In this document: one piece after another, positions 4,435 to 6,386 of the stretch | Layout: each line of letters begins with the position of its first letter | Numbering within the stretch: position 1 is the first letter of the stretch | Assembly: GCA_030597645.1 (NCBI GenBank) | Contig: JAUVRN010000122.1 | Span: 1-6,386 of the forward strand | DNA length: 6,386 nucleotides | Direction: 5' to 3' | Origin: Candidatus Zixiibacteriota bacterium | GTDB lineage: Bacteria; Zixibacteria; MSB-5A5; JAUVRN01 | Notes under the pieces: model-generated | Seen by the model: only the letters and a program-made list of their open reading frames with translations | Told to the model about the DNA's origin: nothing | The model's database searches: none | Translations under genes and position numbers: made by a program

Positions 4435-6386
4435 GCTACTCCCCCGAGGCCCATGGCCAGAGCCACGTGATAGACCGTATATGCGGCCACCGTGGCCAGC
4501 ACGGTCATGTAACTGAAGACGAACACCGGCCAACGCCACGAGTTGGTTTCGCGCTTGATGGTCGCCAGCGTGGCAAGACACTGGCAGCAGAGCGCGAAAA
4601 AGACCATGATCGAAAGCGTAACGGCAATATTGAATACGGGCTGGCCCGATCGTGGGCCGTGATCCCAGGTCGCGCCTTGCAGGCGCGTGATGAGCGTGGA
4701 CGACTCTGCATCTACCGCGTCGCCGAGGTTGTAGATGATACCGAGCGTGGCGATGATCACTTCCCGTGCGGGAAAAGACGCCAGCACAGCCATGGTGATC
4801 TTCCAATCCCAGCCCAGCTGCAGAGCCGCGGGTTCCAGCACGCGGCCCGCACGAGCGAGATAGCTATGCGCGAGGTGTGCGCCGGCTCGTTCCTGTTCGA
4901 GGACCACCTGCGCTGCGGAATCGGACACCGCAGCGATGCGCAGGTCGTACTCGGCGTCCAGCGTCTCCGATCGCGGGTAATAGGACAGTGACCAGAGCAC
5001 GACGGTCAGCGCGAGGATGACCGTTCCGGCCCGGGTCACGAACGCTCTGCCGGACAGATACATGTCCGTAGCAATGTTCTTCCAGTTGGGTAGCTTGTAG
5101 GATGGCAGCTCCATCACGAACGACGAGACATGTCCCCGGAACAATGTGTAACGGAGTCCGAGCGACACCAGTGCCGCAACGACGATACCCAGAGCGTACA
5201 TACCGAACAGCGTCAGCCCCTGGAGATTGAACAGCCCGGCCACCGTCGTGGCCGGTACGAATGCGGCGATGAGAACGGCGTATACCGGGAGGCGTGCGCT
5301 GCAGGTGATCAGCGGGGCCACGAGGATCGTCAGCATGCGCTGCGTACGCTGGTCGATGGAGCGGGTGGCCATCACGCCCGGCACGGCGCACGCAAACGAG
5401 GACAACAACGGAATCAACGACCGGCCGGTCAGTCCGCAGCCCCGGAATACCCGGTCGGCCAGGAACGCGGCGCGCGGCAGATAACCGGTATTCTCGAGTA
5501 TACCGATGAACAGAAACAGAATCAGGATCTGAGGCAAAAACACCAGCACGGCCCCCACACCGCCGATGAGACCGTCCGCCACCAGGCTCTGAAGCGGTCC
5601 CTCGGGCAGCACTCCGGACACCCAGTTCGCGACAGCAGCGAATCCGGTATCGATCCACTCGATGAACGGCTGGGCCCAGCTAAAGATCGACTGAAACACG
5701 ACCAGCCCCATCAGGATCAGGAACACCGGACCGAGAGCCCGGTGCAGGAGAACGCGATCAAGACGCGACGTCCATGATGCGTCACGATCGGTCGGCCGCT
5801 CTGAATGAGCACCGGCGATCTCTCCGGCCAGGCTCGCACGCAGTGTGGTCTCGAGGCCCGCGCCGCCCAGATCCTCGAATCGCATCCTCTGGGTCTCGAG
5901 TGCATGTCGGAACACGTCGCCCCGGCGCCGTACCAGATTGACCCTGTCCGACGACAGATCGTCGGACAGCAGGCGAATGGCCTCACCCTGCGACAGGCGT
6001 GCATCGCCGTTGCTGTTGGCGATGTCTACGATATCGGTGATGAGTCGCTGGGCGGCCGGCGGCCAGGGCGTCAGCAGGGGCGGCGCACCGGCCCGTGCGG
6101 CGTTCCAGATGGCACGCTTTAGTCGCTCGACACCTTCCTTGCGATGGGCCACCAGGGGCACCACCGGGATCTGCAGTTGTGCAGACAGGGACTCCCGATC
6201 GATGCGGATGCCGTGGCGCTGGGCCACGTCGTACATATTGAGACCGAGTACCACCGGCACGCCGAGCTCCATAACCTGCAGGGTCATGTAGAGGCCACGA
6301 TCGAGCTTGGTGGCATCGACGACCACGACGATCACGTCGGGTGCACTCTCTCCCGGCAGCCGGCCGGTGAGTGCTTCGACGGCAAT
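4431..6386 (-). CDS. feoB: Ferrous iron transporter FeoB, 5' end cut by the window edge
   Basis: FeoB imports Fe(II) across the inner membrane and carries its own GTPase domain. The frame is open to the right edge, so 651 residues are seen; G1 to G3 of the G domain are missing, probably some 70-100 residues. Visible are DATKLDRGLYMTLQ and the G4 motif NMYD (fragment residues 50-53). A helical guanine-dissociation-inhibitor-like region follows, then a linker with SRLDRVLLHRALGP leading into the transmembrane part. The first gate domain contains GLTGRSLIPLLSSFACAVPGVMATRSID; next come the FeoB_C segment VMELPSYKLPNWKN and the second gate domain with FPAREVIIATLG and CCQCLATLATIKRETNSW (its KRETNSW at about 611-617). 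Conserved Cys residues of both gates are present. The protein ends in a membrane helix and GLGGVA. Its TGA overlaps the start of the FeoB-associated gene. A feoA gene, if present, would lie off the right edge. Confidence 0.97.
   Translation of the reverse strand: MAVEALTGRLPGESAPDVIVVVVDATKLDRGLYMTLQVMELGVPVVLGLNMYDVAQRHGIRIDRESLSAQLQIPVVPLVAHRKEGVERLKRAIWNAARAGAPPLLTPWPPAAQRLITDIVDIANSNGDARLSQGEAIRLLSDDLSSDRVNLVRRRGDVFRHALETQRMRFEDLGGAGLETTLRASLAGEIAGAHSERPTDRDASWTSRLDRVLLHRALGPVFLILMGLVVFQSIFSWAQPFIEWIDTGFAAVANWVSGVLPEGPLQSLVADGLIGGVGAVLVFLPQILILFLFIGILENTGYLPRAAFLADRVFRGCGLTGRSLIPLLSSFACAVPGVMATRSIDQRTQRMLTILVAPLITCSARLPVYAVLIAAFVPATTVAGLFNLQGLTLFGMYALGIVVAALVSLGLRYTLFRGHVSSFVMELPSYKLPNWKNIATDMYLSGRAFVTRAGTVILALTVVLWSLSYYPRSETLDAEYDLRIAAVSDSAAQVVLEQERAGAHLAHSYLARAGRVLEPAALQLGWDWKITMAVLASFPAREVIIATLGIIYNLGDAVDAESSTLITRLQGATWDHGPRSGQPVFNIAVTLSIMVFFALCCQCLATLATIKRETNSWRWPVFVFSYMTVLATVAAYTVYHVALAMGLGGVA

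Noticed and set aside
5130..5777. Plus-strand open frame of 215 codons opposite feoB
   Set aside because: It mirrors membrane-coding sequence, giving a Gln/His/Arg-rich product without motifs; feoB on the other strand is certain.

Overview
The window is a high-GC stretch in which every supported gene lies on the minus strand, so transcription runs from the right edge to the left. It looks like chromosomal DNA of a diderm bacterium: there are two predicted lipoproteins, a RseP-type site-2 protease, a ferrous-iron transporter and an enzyme of the non-mevalonate isoprenoid pathway. The lineage cannot be fixed from sequence alone. Gene style and the short RseP would fit a deep-branching GC-rich Gram-negative phylum (for example Gemmatimonadota or a Rhodothermota-like group), but this is a guess.

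Right block (about 4282-6386): a feoB gene whose 5' end runs off the right edge. It is followed, through a 4-base GTGA overlap, by a 50-codon gene for a FeoB-associated membrane protein with a CxxC motif. Together these are a ferrous-iron uptake unit. A gap of about 110 bases follows, holding an imperfect dyad and a possible weak promoter.

Middle block (3025-4172): a mono-haem cytochrome c lipoprotein, overlapping by GTGA a 207-residue multi-pass membrane protein that I do not recognise. The coupling suggests the two work together at the inner membrane.

Left block (1-2970): after a gap of about 117 bases with a plausible sigma-70-type promoter comes a tight four-gene run. It encodes a lipoprotein cyclophilin (peptidyl-prolyl isomerase), dxr (first committed step of the MEP pathway), rseP (intramembrane protease) and the first 28 codons of a gene that may be signal peptidase I. 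It joins isoprenoid precursor synthesis to envelope protein folding and proteolysis. The dxr-rseP pairing is common in bacteria; the cyclophilin in front of it is less usual.

The most notable oddity is that dxr has no ATG, GTG or TTG where its conserved N-terminus begins. I see no mobile element, CRISPR array, RNA gene or clear new defence or biosynthetic system. The least understood part is the cytochrome c and membrane protein pair.
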